From Tardiphaga sp. P9-11 (lineage in GTDB: Bacteria; Pseudomonadota; Alphaproteobacteria; Rhizobiales; Xanthobacteraceae), in contig NZ_NPKQ01000005.1 in the NCBI RefSeq assembly GCF_008329525.1, positions 310,001 through 374,000 on the forward strand: 64,000 bases of DNA, given 5' to 3'. A model generated the notes under the pieces. The model saw only the letters and a program-made list of their open reading frames with translations, was not told the origin of the DNA and did no database searches. Below are positions 9,863-18,414 of the stretch, one piece after another. Made by a program: the position numbers and the translations under genes. The number at the start of each line of letters is the position of its first letter. Within the stretch, counting starts at the first letter, position 1.

Positions 9863-9878
9863 CAAGTGGGAGACGCCA

Positions 9879-10877
9879 GTGAAGCTCGCGACATTTCGTG
9901 CCGGCGGTCAGCAGGATGGCCAAGCCAGGGTCGGTATCGTTCACGCCAATGACGGCAGGCTGTTCGATCTCGCCAGCGCCGCGGCCCGCGATGGCGGCAA
10001 TCCGGCCTTCGACTCGATGCTGGCCCTGATCGATGCAGGTGAAGGTGCGCTCGATGCGGCGCGAAAGGTTTTCGAGAAACACGGCAGCGACGCCTCGTTG
10101 TCCGTGGATGTCGCCGGCACGGACGTTCTCGCGCCGCTGCCCGAGCCGCGGCAGATGCGTGATGGCATGTCGTTTCCGTTGCATATCCGGCAGTCGCCGC
10201 GTGGCCAGTTGAAGCTGGCTGCCCGTGCGAAGGGGGACATGGAAGAACTGGCGCGGCTGGAAGCCGAGCCGCTCGGCGAATTGCCCGAAGTCTATCGCCG
10301 CCAGCCGATCTACTACATCACCAACCGCTTCAGTGTGCGAGGCACTAACACCACGGTGAAATGGCCGCGCTATAGCAAGGTGATGGACTACGAACTCGAA
10401 TTCGGCATCGTCACCAAGAACAAGGGCGCGAATATTTCCGCGGCCAAGGCGAAGGATCACATCTTCGGCTACACCATCTTCAACGATTTCTCGGCGCGCG
10501 ATGCGCAGCGGCTGGAGATGGAAGGCCGGCTCGGCCCGGCCAAGGGCAAGAGCTTCGATGGCGGCAATGTGCTGGGGCCGTGGATCGTCACGCCGGATGA
10601 GATCGGCGATCCCTACAGACTGAAGATGGAATGCCGCGTCAACGGCAAGGTGCGTTCGTCATCGACCAGCGAGGGCATGCTGTTCTCCTTCGAGGAGATC
10701 ATCGCCCATGTAACGCAGGATGAGACGCTGATGCCGGGCGAATTCATCGGCTCCGGCACCGTCGGCAACGGCTGCGGCCTCGAACTCGGCTGGTATCTCG
10801 AACACAATGACGAGATCGAGCTCGAGGTCGAGAAGATCGGCGTGTTGAAGAACAAGGTGGTGCGGCAGGACGCGTAG
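9879..10877 (+). CDS. fumarylacetoacetate hydrolase (FAH) family protein
   Basis: 332 aa from a GTG at 9879 preceded by GTGGGAGA; upstream codons lie in the AT-rich operator. The C-terminal two thirds show the FAH fold: YYITNRFSVRG, VMDYELEFGIV (the E-x-E metal ligands), FGYTIFNDFSARDAQ, KSFDGGNVLGPWIVTPDEIG, EGMLFSFEEIIAHVTQ and GTVGNGCGLELG. Members hydrolyse or decarboxylate acylpyruvate-type or 2-oxo-acid intermediates using magnesium in the cytoplasm. The exact substrate is not clear. It diverges from an ABC import operon and is followed by a cyclase-family hydrolase, so the three probably make one catabolic route. Confidence 0.9.
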   Translation: MKLATFRAGGQQDGQARVGIVHANDGRLFDLASAAARDGGNPAFDSMLALIDAGEGALDAARKVFEKHGSDASLSVDVAGTDVLAPLPEPRQMRDGMSFPLHIRQSPRGQLKLAARAKGDMEELARLEAEPLGELPEVYRRQPIYYITNRFSVRGTNTTVKWPRYSKVMDYELEFGIVTKNKGANISAAKAKDHIFGYTIFNDFSARDAQRLEMEGRLGPAKGKSFDGGNVLGPWIVTPDEIGDPYRLKMECRVNGKVRSSSTSEGMLFSFEEIIAHVTQDETLMPGEFIGSGTVGNGCGLELGWYLEHNDEIELEVEKIGVLKNKVVRQDA

Positions 10878-10896
10878 TCCATGGCCACCACATACT

Positions 10897-11034
10897 GTCA
10901 TTCCGGGGCGCTCGCACTTTGCGAGCGAACCTCAGCCACTCCAACTGGAGTGGCGGGGAATCCCGCAGTGAGTCACACGACAAGATTCCGGGTTCGGTTC
11001 CGTCGCCTCCGGCGCCGGGCCGCCCCGGAATGAC
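10897..11034. repeat. interspersed nested palindrome, copy 2
   Basis: About 138 bp bounded by GTCATTCCGGGG and CCCCGGAATGAC, with an inner hairpin CGCTCGCA / TGCGAGCG and a module related to copy 4 (CCACTCCAACTGG). It begins 19 bp after the FAH stop and ends 36 bp before the cyclase start, within what could otherwise be one operon, so it may separate or stabilise the two messages. Confidence 0.8.
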
Positions 11035-11070
11035 GAGCAAAGTCCAAACAAGAAAAGCTGAGGAAATCCC

Positions 11071-11847
11071 ATGCCCCGTCGCCTCATCGATATTTCCGTT
11101 CCCCTGCAGAACGACGTTCCCGCCGATCCGCCGGGCAATCATCCCACCATCAATTATGTCGATCATCAGCAGGGCCTGCCGCGGATGCTGCAGTTCTTCG
11201 ACGGGCTGAAGAAGGAAGACCTGCCGGATGGCGAGGGCTGGGCTGTGGAGCTGGTGCAGCTTTCGACCCACAACGGCACGCATCTCGACGCGCCCTATCA
11301 CTTCCATCCCACCATGAATCGCGGCGAGCGTTCATGGACCATCGACGAAGTGCCGTTGGACTGGTGTTTGCAACCGGGCGTGAAGCTCGACTTCCGGCAT
11401 TTGCCGGACGGCTATGTCGCAACGGCTGGGGATGTCGAGGACGAGCTCAAGCGCATCGGCCATACGTTGAGTCCGCTGGAGATCGTCGTCGTCAACACAT
11501 CTGCCGGCGTCAAATACGGTCAGCAGGACTACGTCACCTCCGGCTGCGGCATGGGCTATGAGGCCACCATGTATCTGTTGGAGCGCGGCGTGCGCCTCAC
11601 CGGCATTGATGGCTGGAGCTGGGACGCGCCGTTCGTCTACACCGCGAAGAAATATGCCGAGACAAAAGATGCCAGCCTGATCTGGGAAGGCCACAAGGCC
11701 GGCCGCCATATCGGTTATTGCCATCTCGAGAAGCTGCACAATCTCGAACAACTGCCGTCCACCGGCTTCATGGTGTCGTGCTTTCCGGTGAAGATCGAGA
11801 AGGCGTCGGCGGGCTGGACAAGGGCGGTAGCGATTATCGAGGATTGA
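11071..11847 (+). CDS. cyclase-family (kynurenine formamidase-like) metal hydrolase
   Basis: 258 aa, ATG preceded by GAGGAAA. The defining motif HNGTHLDAPYHFHPT (H-x-G-T-H-x-D-x-P-x-H) supplies the divalent-metal ligands and catalytic residues. Other conserved parts are RLIDISVPL at the start and the SGCGMGYEATMYLLERGVRLTGIDGWSWD block. Members hydrolyse aryl formamides, isatin or other cyclic amides and lactones. It follows the FAH gene on the same strand, separated only by a palindromic repeat, and may open a ring upstream of the FAH step. Substrate unknown. Confidence 0.88.
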   Translation: MPRRLIDISVPLQNDVPADPPGNHPTINYVDHQQGLPRMLQFFDGLKKEDLPDGEGWAVELVQLSTHNGTHLDAPYHFHPTMNRGERSWTIDEVPLDWCLQPGVKLDFRHLPDGYVATAGDVEDELKRIGHTLSPLEIVVVNTSAGVKYGQQDYVTSGCGMGYEATMYLLERGVRLTGIDGWSWDAPFVYTAKKYAETKDASLIWEGHKAGRHIGYCHLEKLHNLEQLPSTGFMVSCFPVKIEKASAGWTRAVAIIED

Positions 11848-11858
11848 GTCCCATCCTC

Positions 11859-11989
11859 GTCATTCCGGGGCGTGGGCGCCTCTTGGCGCACACGAACCCG
11901 GAATCCCGAGATGTTCAGGGTTGAACACATCGAGATTCCGGGTCTGCACTCCAGCCTGCTCCGCAGTCTTACGTGCATCCCGGAATGAC
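11859..11989. repeat. interspersed nested palindrome, copy 3
   Basis: About 131 bp from GTCATTCCGGGG to CCCGGAATGAC, with an inner hairpin GGCGCC-TCTT-GGCGC and the pair ACCCGGAATC / GATTCCGGGT. It starts 11 bp after the cyclase stop and lies between convergent genes (cyclase and livF). Confidence 0.8.
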
Positions 11990-12008
11990 GAGTGTGTGGA
12001 GCGCCGCG

Positions 12009-12752
12009 CTACACCGCCGCCGCTTCCTCATGCCCGAAATAGGCCCGCTCCAGCCGCTGCGGCAGGTTCGCTTCCGATGTGGCCGCCTCCAGTACGATCC
12101 GTCCCTGGGACAGCGCATAGACGCGGTTGGCCGCCGCCAGCGCTTTCTCCACCAGTTGCTCGACCAGCAGCACCGCGGTTCCCTGCTTCTGCAGTTGCGC
12201 GATCACCGTCAGCACGCGGTCGACCAGCACAGGCGACAGACCGGCCGAAGGCTCGTCCAGCATCAGTAGCCGCGGTCGTCGCACCAGTCCTTGCGCCACC
12301 ACCAGCATCTGTTGCTGTCCGCCGGACAACGACGCGCCGCGTTCGTCACGCTTCTGCGCGATCTCAGGAAAGAATGACAGTGCCTCATCAACGCGCGCGT
12401 TGCGTTCGCCGCGCGGCAGGTCGTAAGCCGCGAGCAGCAGATTCTCGGTCACCGTCTGCTGCGTGAACACGCGATGGCCTTCGATCACATGTACCAGTCC
12501 GGCGCGCGCGGCCTCGCGTGGTGTGCCGTTGCTGATGTCGCGGCCGTCGAAACGCACGCTGGCAGCATTGACCGGCAACAGGCCGGAGATTGCGCGCAGC
12601 AAGGTCGACTTCCCGGCGCCGTTGGGGCCGAGCAATGTGACCACTTCGCCGGCGGCAATGTACAGGTCGATGCCATGGAGCACGCGGATCTTGCCGTAGC
12701 CGGATTCCAGCGCGGTAACCTTGAGCAGCGGTTCAGCCTCCGAGGTAAGCAC
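12009..12752 (-). CDS. livF: branched-chain amino acid-type ABC ATPase (LivF)
   Basis: 247 aa from a GTG at 12752, overlapping the end of the fused livM-livG gene by 20 bp. Walker A is GPNGAGKSTLLRA, the signature is LSGGQQQMLVVAQGL, Walker B is LLMLDEPSAGLSP. The short length, the YGKIRVLHG start and the PQRLERAYFG end are typical of LivF rather than LivG. It forms the second ATPase subunit of the importer encoded upstream. Liv-type systems import branched-chain amino acids but also urea, amides and aromatic acids; the catabolic surroundings make a non-amino-acid substrate possible. Confidence 0.92.
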   Translation of the reverse strand: MLTSEAEPLLKVTALESGYGKIRVLHGIDLYIAAGEVVTLLGPNGAGKSTLLRAISGLLPVNAASVRFDGRDISNGTPREAARAGLVHVIEGHRVFTQQTVTENLLLAAYDLPRGERNARVDEALSFFPEIAQKRDERGASLSGGQQQMLVVAQGLVRRPRLLMLDEPSAGLSPVLVDRVLTVIAQLQKQGTAVLLVEQLVEKALAAANRVYALSQGRIVLEAATSEANLPQRLERAYFGHEEAAAV

Positions 12753-14532
12753 TGACGACCTCCTTGTGAACGCGGATTTCGGCGGGGGTACCGGCGGCGA
12801 GGATCTTGCCGAGATTCAGCACCGTGACCTGATCGCAGATGTCGAAGATCAGGTCGGCGTGATGCTCGACCAGCAGCACGCCGGTGCCGCGGCGGCTGAT
12901 CGCCTTGATCAGCACGCCCAACCTCGTGATCTCGTCGCTGGAGAGGCCTGCGGCGGGTTCGTCCAGCAGCAGGAAGTCCGGCTGCAGCATCAAGGCCCTG
13001 GCGATCTCGATGAAACGCAATTCGCTGTGCTGCAGGCGATCGGCGCGGACATCGGCGAGGGATTCGAGCCCGACCACGCCGAGCATCGCGCGCGCCTGTG
13101 CGGTGAGTTTGCGTTCGTCGCGATGATGCCGCGGCAGCGACAAAAGCGCTTCGGCAAATGTCGCTTCGCCTTCGATGGTGCCGCCAACCATCACATTCTC
13201 GAGCACAGAGGCTTCGCCGATCACGCGCGGGGTCTGGAAGGTGCGGGCGATGCCTTTGCCGGCGCGCAGCTCCGGCATGCCCGGCGGCAGTGCGTCGTCA
13301 CCCAGCGTGATGGTGCCGCCCTTGGCGGCGTAGTAGCCGGAGATCACGTTCAGCGTCGTGGTCTTGCCGGAGCCGTTGGGGCCGATCAGGCCGTGGATCT
13401 GGCCGGGCTTCACGTCGAGGTCGAGCCCGTCGATGGCGCGGACGTTGCCGAACGTGAGCACCACATCGCGCAAGGTCAGTGTCTTGGTGGTCGCTGTCTT
13501 GCGCAGGACCTCGGCAAGTCCGGCGATACGCGGCACGATGGCGCGGTTGCTGGCGAGCGGACGGCGGCTCTTGAAATCCAGCAGCGCCGCGATGCCGCCG
13601 GGCATCACCAGCACGATCAGGAGCAGCAGCACCGCATAGAGGAAGGTCGACCACGCGGCCAGAGGTGCGGCGATCTCCGGCAGGATGGTGAGAATGATGG
13701 TGCCAAGCATCGGGCCGAGGATCGAGCCGCGGCCACCGATCAGGATGGCAATGAAGAACAGCACCGACAGATCGAAGGTGAAGGCATCCGGCGTGATGTA
13801 GGTCTGCAGGCTGGCGAACAGCCCGCCGGCAAAGGCCGCCATGGCGCCGGCGAGCAGGAAGATCGACACCAGCAGCTTCGGCTTGGAAATGCCGGTGGCT
13901 TCCGCCGCCACATCGGCGTCGCGGATCGCAATCAGCGCGCGGCCGAACCGGCTATAGGCAATATTGGCGCTGAGCCAGGTCGCGACCGCCGCGAAGCCGA
14001 TGCACAGATAATAAAAGCCCCAGGGCGTGTTGAACGGCGCGGAGAATTCCGGCCCGACGATGCCGATGCCGCCGCCGGTCACGCTCTGCCAGGCCAGCGC
14101 GATCTGCGTGACGATGGTGGCGAAGCCGAGCGTGGTCATGGCGAAGTAGAAGGTGCGCAGCCGCATCGCGGGCAGGCCGACGATCACGCCGAACACCGCG
14201 CCGACGCAGCTTGCGATGACCAATGCGCCATAGATTGGCACCGGCGGCAGCACATTGCCGGCGGCAAGCACGCTGGTCGTGTAGGCGCCGAGCGTCAGCA
14301 GCGCGACGTAGCCGATGGCGAGATGGCCGGCGAAACCGACCACGAGATTGAGCCCGGCAACCAGCACCCAGTAGATCGCGGCGCGGGTGCCGATGAGCGC
14401 CCAGTAATCATTGCTGACAAAGGGCAGGATCATAGCCAGCATGAACACGCCGAGAAACGGCAGCAGTGCCGGCAGTACGGAATGTCTGGTCGTGGTCTCG
14501 CGCGAGGTCGGAATATCGGTGATCGCCGTCAT
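12733..14532 (-). CDS. livM: fused LivM permease - LivG ATPase
   Basis: About 599 aa. Residues 1 to about 325 are the LivM permease, with eight or more helices and GLNLVVGFAGHLAIGYVALLTLGAYT and GGRGSILGPMLGT. After a linker near residues 325-345 (LDFKSRRPLASN), an ATPase follows: Walker A GPNGSGKTTTLNVISG, LQHSELRFIEIARAL in place of the canonical signature, Walker B FLLLDEPAAGLS, and the LivG-type end LVEHHADLIFDICDQVTVLNLG. One polypeptide therefore supplies both membrane and motor parts. The start is ATG 14532 in a GTGATG overlap with the livH stop; GTG 14535 is equally possible. It is translationally coupled on both sides. Confidence 0.92.
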   Translation of the reverse strand: MTAITDIPTSRETTTRHSVLPALLPFLGVFMLAMILPFVSNDYWALIGTRAAIYWVLVAGLNLVVGFAGHLAIGYVALLTLGAYTTSVLAAGNVLPPVPIYGALVIASCVGAVFGVIVGLPAMRLRTFYFAMTTLGFATIVTQIALAWQSVTGGGIGIVGPEFSAPFNTPWGFYYLCIGFAAVATWLSANIAYSRFGRALIAIRDADVAAEATGISKPKLLVSIFLLAGAMAAFAGGLFASLQTYITPDAFTFDLSVLFFIAILIGGRGSILGPMLGTIILTILPEIAAPLAAWSTFLYAVLLLLIVLVMPGGIAALLDFKSRRPLASNRAIVPRIAGLAEVLRKTATTKTLTLRDVVLTFGNVRAIDGLDLDVKPGQIHGLIGPNGSGKTTTLNVISGYYAAKGGTITLGDDALPPGMPELRAGKGIARTFQTPRVIGEASVLENVMVGGTIEGEATFAEALLSLPRHHRDERKLTAQARAMLGVVGLESLADVRADRLQHSELRFIEIARALMLQPDFLLLDEPAAGLSSDEITRLGVLIKAISRRGTGVLLVEHHADLIFDICDQVTVLNLGKILAAGTPAEIRVHKEVVSAYLGG

Positions 14533-15389
14533 CACACCCTCCGCGCCGTTGCGGAGCCGAACAGCCCTTGAGGCGCTGCCAGCAACACGATGATGAAGAT
14601 CGCGAACACCGCGACGGATGAGAAGATGCCGCCGACCAGGAAATTGGCTGCCTGCTGGAACAGGCCGAGTGCGAGGCCGCCGATCAGCGCGCCGCGATTA
14701 TTGCCGAGGCCGCCGAGCGCCACCGGCACGAAGCCGTAGAAATTCAGCAGCGCGCCATTGGCAAAGAAGGCCAGCATCAGCTCACCGCCGGCGAAGCCCG
14801 CCACGCCGCCGATCACGCCGGCGAGGGCATAGCTCGCCACGCGCAGGTTACGCTCGGGCAGGCCGAGCGCGCGCGCTGCGAAGTTATCCTCGGCGATGGC
14901 CATGAAGGCGTGGCCCACCAGTGTGCGGCGATAGAGATATTCGAGGCCGAGAATAGTGAGGCCGCAGGCCACCACCGGCAGCCAGAATTTCTCGTCCCAG
15001 ACGCCGGTGCCGAGACCGACAATGCGCGGGAAGGGCTGCGGCTCGGTGCCCCATTTGATGGCGGTGACCTGCTGGATCATCAGCGCCAGTGCCAGCGTTG
15101 AGAGCACATAGAGATGCTGTTCGAGGCTTCTGAGCACCGGCCGCACCGCGACGAATTCGGTGATGACGCCGATGATTGCGCAGGCGATCAGTGTGAGAGC
15201 GAAGCCGACCAAAGTCGGCATCCCCATCTTGAGCATGAACAACGAGCCGAACACCCCGCCGAGCATCGCGAGCTGTCCGGCGGTGAAGCTCATCACCCGC
15301 GAGGTCGAGAACATCGTATTGTAGGTGATGCCGACGAGCGCATAGATCGCGCCCGCCGCGAGGCCTGAAGCTATGATCGAGCCGAGCAT
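14532..15389 (-). CDS. livH: branched-chain amino acid-type ABC permease (LivH)
   Basis: 285 aa, starting MLGSIIASGLAAGAIYALVGI, the usual LivH N-terminus. It has about eight hydrophobic helices, the conserved AIAEDNFAARALG loop that contacts the ATPase, and LGGLGNNRGALIGGLALG near the end. It pairs with the LivM half of the fused downstream protein to form the membrane channel. Its start is 21 bp after the stop of the binding protein and its stop overlaps livM-livG, so the whole set is one leftward operon. Confidence 0.93.
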   Translation of the reverse strand: MLGSIIASGLAAGAIYALVGITYNTMFSTSRVMSFTAGQLAMLGGVFGSLFMLKMGMPTLVGFALTLIACAIIGVITEFVAVRPVLRSLEQHLYVLSTLALALMIQQVTAIKWGTEPQPFPRIVGLGTGVWDEKFWLPVVACGLTILGLEYLYRRTLVGHAFMAIAEDNFAARALGLPERNLRVASYALAGVIGGVAGFAGGELMLAFFANGALLNFYGFVPVALGGLGNNRGALIGGLALGLFQQAANFLVGGIFSSVAVFAIFIIVLLAAPQGLFGSATARRV

Positions 15390-15410
15390 GTGTGTCCTCC
15401 TCGCGCCGGT

Positions 15411-16610
15411 CTATGAGTAGCCGGGGGCGAGGGCGAAGGTGCCGTTCTTGGCGGAACGCGCTTCCGACATCACGATCTCGTCGGTCGGGTAGCCGTTATG
15501 CTGGGTGGGTGAGAAAGAGTAGTTGCCGAAATAGCCGGGATATTTGGTCAGCGAGTTCCAGTATTTGACGATGCCCTCGCTGTCGGTCGATCCGCTGGCC
15601 TCGACAGCCCTGGCGATCAGTTCGACCGCATCGATGCCGCCCGCGATCCACCACAGCAGCGTGTCGTTGAGCGGCACCTTGGCCTTGTTGAGGCGATCGA
15701 CGAGATCCTGACTCTTCGGCGGCAGTTTACCAGCGGAGTCATAACTGCAGCTCTTGTAGCCGATGGCGTAGACCTTCTCCCAGTTGGCGGGTTTCTCGAT
15801 CAGGCTGGCGAGTTCGCCGGATGCCAGCGAGGGATGACCGACAAAGGCGACGTCCCAGTTCATCGACGCGCGGGTGTTGAACATGCGCGCCTCCATGCCG
15901 GTAGAGACGCTCCACACCACGATGACCTGCGCAGCGGCATTCTTGGCGCGCAGCATGTCCGGCGTCATGTCGGGCTGTGTCGCGTCGATATTGGCCTGAT
16001 AGACTACATCCGCGCCGTCTTTCTTGAAGGCTTCGACAGAGGCCTTCACGGCGGTGACACCGTAGCCGGTGGTGTCGCCGATCACGGCGATCTTGCTGAC
16101 TTTCAGCACCTTGAGACAGTAGTTGCGGACAGCGTCGTCCCACTGGCCGTTCGATGGCGCGATGCGAAACGCGGCGGGAAATTTCGCAGGGTCGATCAGC
16201 GTATCGACGACGCAAGGATGCAGGTCGGGCATCTTGGCACGCGCCATCAGTGGCGTCGTGGCGAGTGCCTCGCCGGAATTCACCGGCCCCCAGATCGCAT
16301 GGACCTTGGCCTGGCTGATCAGTTCCTGGGTGGCGTTGACGGCCTTGGTCGGATCGCCCTGCGTATCCCGCGTGATGATCTCGATCTTGCGGCCCTTGAC
16401 GCCGCCGGCAGCATTGATGGCGTCCGTGGCAAATGTGACGCCGCGGTTGAAGCCGACGGTCGGCGCCGAACTCGGTCCGGTCATGGCGGCGAGCCAGCCG
16501 ATCTTGATCGGTTCGGACGATTGCGCAATGGCGGGACGTGAGAGTGGAAAACTTGCTGCGCCGAGTGCGCCGGCGCCGCCCAACAGAATTCCACGACGAG
16601 AAATGCTCAT
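15411..16610 (-). CDS. periplasmic binding protein of the Liv-type transporter
   Basis: 399 aa from the ATG at 16610, preceded by AGGGAGGAAGTCAAG. The N-terminus has a twin-arginine-like export signal (SRRGILLGG, then a hydrophobic run and RPAIAQ cleavage region). The mature part opens PIKIGWLAAMTGPSS and continues with GRKIEIITRDTQGDPTKAVNATQELI, classic for the Leu/Ile/Val-binding type I fold. It is the first gene of the Liv operon. Members of this subgroup often bind aromatic acids or amides; no ligand can be assigned from sequence. Confidence 0.92.
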   Translation of the reverse strand: MSISRRGILLGGAGALGAASFPLSRPAIAQSSEPIKIGWLAAMTGPSSAPTVGFNRGVTFATDAINAAGGVKGRKIEIITRDTQGDPTKAVNATQELISQAKVHAIWGPVNSGEALATTPLMARAKMPDLHPCVVDTLIDPAKFPAAFRIAPSNGQWDDAVRNYCLKVLKVSKIAVIGDTTGYGVTAVKASVEAFKKDGADVVYQANIDATQPDMTPDMLRAKNAAAQVIVVWSVSTGMEARMFNTRASMNWDVAFVGHPSLASGELASLIEKPANWEKVYAIGYKSCSYDSAGKLPPKSQDLVDRLNKAKVPLNDTLLWWIAGGIDAVELIARAVEASGSTDSEGIVKYWNSLTKYPGYFGNYSFSPTQHNGYPTDEIVMSEARSAKNGTFALAPGYS

Positions 16611-16954
16611 CTTGACTTCCTCCCTGTGTTTTCCCTTTGCGGTGCCTGTCATTGATGCAGGCATCCGTTTCGTCCGCCCGGTCGTTGCCGGATTAGATTA
16701 TGTGTGTGGGTGATGTCGTTGGTCGGTCAGATACTCCGGATCGTCATGACATATGCCGATGTTGCGCGGTGGCAGAGCGCGACGCGCAGATCCCTCTCCA
16801 TCGCCTCAGGCTGACCTGTCGCGGTGGCTTTGGCAATCGGCTTGTGATCTTTGACGATGGCAGGGACGTTGCCAAGGGCCTGGCCGTTGCAAGTCACACG
16901 GTGCTGCTCTGCAGTCCCGCTTGTCTGTTGCAACGCAATGATGTGTGTCCGTCG
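16611..16954. other. intergenic stretch upstream of the Liv operon
   Basis: 344 bp between the binding-protein gene and the SDR gene, both leftward. Short open frames on both strands show no recognisable product and no good ribosome-binding site. The stretch presumably holds the Liv operon promoter; no clear operator was seen. Confidence 0.5.
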
Positions 16955-17740
16955 TCAGGTCGCGCTGAAGCCGCCATCTGCCGATAACACATGGCCGACA
17001 ATGTAGCCGGCATCGTCGGACGCGAGCCACACCACCGCTTCCGCGACTTCATGTGGCTGGCCCATGCGTCGGATCGGCAGGCCTGCCGCGACGGCCGACA
17101 TGTCGGCGATCCCCGAGGCCAGCATCATGTCGGTCACCACACGTCCCGGCGCCACCGCATTGATGCGGATGCCGCGCGGCCCGCATTCCATTGCTGCCGA
17201 CCGCATCAGCGAGATCACCGCCGCTTTCGATGCGGAATACAACGCTAGGCCAGGATTGGGGTTGCGGATGCCGCTCACCGAAGCATTGACGACGATACGG
17301 CCGCCGCCATTCAGCTCCATGGCCTGGATCTGATGCTTCAGGCCGAGAAACACCGAGCGGACATTGGCGTCGAACACGGTGTCATAGACCGCCTCTGTCT
17401 GCTGCTCGATCGGCGCGCGCCGTTCCTGATAACCGGCATTGTTGAAGGCCACATCGAGCCGCCCGAAACGGGATATCACGGCTTGCACGAGACTGGCGAC
17501 CTCGGTCTCCTCGGTCACATCGGTGCGCACGAACAGTGTCTTGGCACCGAACCGGCCGCAGTCTTCGGCGGCAGCCTGTCCCTCGGCCTCGCGACGGCCT
17601 GCAATTACCACTGCAGCTGCGCCTTCCTGCGCCATCAGCAACGCAGCCGCCCGACCGATGCCGGTGCCGCCGCCGGTCACGAGGCAGATGCGTCCGGCCA
17701 TGCGGTCGCGGGGGCGGAACTGGGCAGCACTGGTTGTCAT
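16955..17740 (-). CDS. SDR-family NAD(P)-dependent oxidoreductase
   Basis: 261 aa classical short-chain dehydrogenase. The cofactor motif is TGGGTGIG near residue 20, NNAG follows in the middle, the catalytic Ser is in NASVSG and the Y-x3-K pair is in YSASKAA; AAAVVIAGRREAEGQ with arginines after strand 2 suggests NADPH or NADP preference. ATG 17740 is chosen because AAGGA lies 6-7 nt before it, whereas ATG 17746 abuts that site. It is transcribed divergently from a MarR regulator across a near-perfect palindrome, so it is the likely target of that repressor. It would oxidise or reduce an alcohol or sugar-acid intermediate of the catabolic block. Confidence 0.92.
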   Translation of the reverse strand: MTTSAAQFRPRDRMAGRICLVTGGGTGIGRAAALLMAQEGAAAVVIAGRREAEGQAAAEDCGRFGAKTLFVRTDVTEETEVASLVQAVISRFGRLDVAFNNAGYQERRAPIEQQTEAVYDTVFDANVRSVFLGLKHQIQAMELNGGGRIVVNASVSGIRNPNPGLALYSASKAAVISLMRSAAMECGPRGIRINAVAPGRVVTDMMLASGIADMSAVAAGLPIRRMGQPHEVAEAVVWLASDDAGYIVGHVLSADGGFSAT

Positions 17741-17793
17741 GGTCATTCCTTGCACGGATCGTGCTAACACGGTCGTTATTCGTCGTCAGCAAT

Positions 17794-17814
17794 ATAGTTG
17801 TATTATGCAACTAT
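17794..17814. promoter_or_regulatory. 21-bp palindrome, candidate MarR operator
   Basis: ATAGTTG-N7-CAACTAT has perfect 7-bp arms, with most of the centre also symmetrical. It lies between the divergent SDR (start 17740) and MarR (start 17832) genes, 18 bp before the MarR start. This is the expected size and place for a MarR dimer site repressing both genes. Confidence 0.75.
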
Positions 17815-17831
17815 CGTCAAGGAGCCCAGGA

Positions 17832-18317
17832 TTGTCCGATATTGACGCTGATTTGATTGATCACATCCGCGCCGCGTCGCGTCTGATGGTGCGCGAACTC
17901 GGCTTCATGCAGGCAACGGTTGCAGCGACCGATTATCCGCCGTCGGCGGTGCATACGCTGCTGGAGATCGGCGCGCGCGAGGCGATGACCGCGGTCGAAT
18001 TATCGGCGTTTCTCGGGCTGGAGAAATCCAGCGTCAGCCGGATGATCCGCAAGCTGATCGACGCGGGCGAATTGAAGGAAGCCGCCAGTGCCGGCGACGG
18101 CCGCGTCAAGCGGCTGCTGCTGACCGCCAAGGGGCGGCGCACCCGCGAGGCGATCGAGGCTTACGGGCAGCGACAGGTCACCAATGCCCTGCAGCAGCTC
18201 GCCCCGATCCAGCGCAAGAAGGTGGCCGAAGGTCTCGCGCTCTATGCCGAGGCACTGGAAGCGCATCGGCTGGCAGATGCGGAGACGCCGGACCGGACAT
18301 TGGCCAGGCGGCCTTGA
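17832..18317 (+). CDS. MarR-family transcriptional regulator
   Basis: 161 aa. The winged helix-turn-helix covers about residues 45-100: AREAMTAVELSAFLGLEKSSVSRMIRKLIDAGEL and the basic wing GDGRVKRLLLTAKG. The TTG start at 17832 is preferred: it has AAGGAG 8 nt upstream, while an ATG at 17805 would put the start codon inside the palindromic operator and has no ribosome-binding site. MarR proteins are dimeric repressors released by small phenolic or carboxylic ligands. The gene diverges from the SDR and precedes the dehydratase gene by 97 bp, so it probably controls both sides. Confidence 0.85.
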   Translation: MSDIDADLIDHIRAASRLMVRELGFMQATVAATDYPPSAVHTLLEIGAREAMTAVELSAFLGLEKSSVSRMIRKLIDAGELKEAASAGDGRVKRLLLTAKGRRTREAIEAYGQRQVTNALQQLAPIQRKKVAEGLALYAEALEAHRLADAETPDRTLARRP

Positions 18318-18414
18318 ATCGCTACAGTCGAATACGGCACACTCGACCGGCTTGACTGGTTCGCATCGTGCAAAAGTAAGTCGTGCCAAAGCAAAAAGAA
18401 ACAGGGATGGAATT

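Noticed and set aside
8832-10460. 542-residue version of the binding protein
   Set aside because: The extra 234 residues are antisense to the FAH gene; the signal peptide and ribosome-binding site fix the start at 9758.
12721-14571. 616-residue open frame on the plus strand
   Set aside because: It runs exactly antisense to the fused livM-livG gene and has low-complexity, Asp/His/Arg-rich text; a codon-bias shadow.
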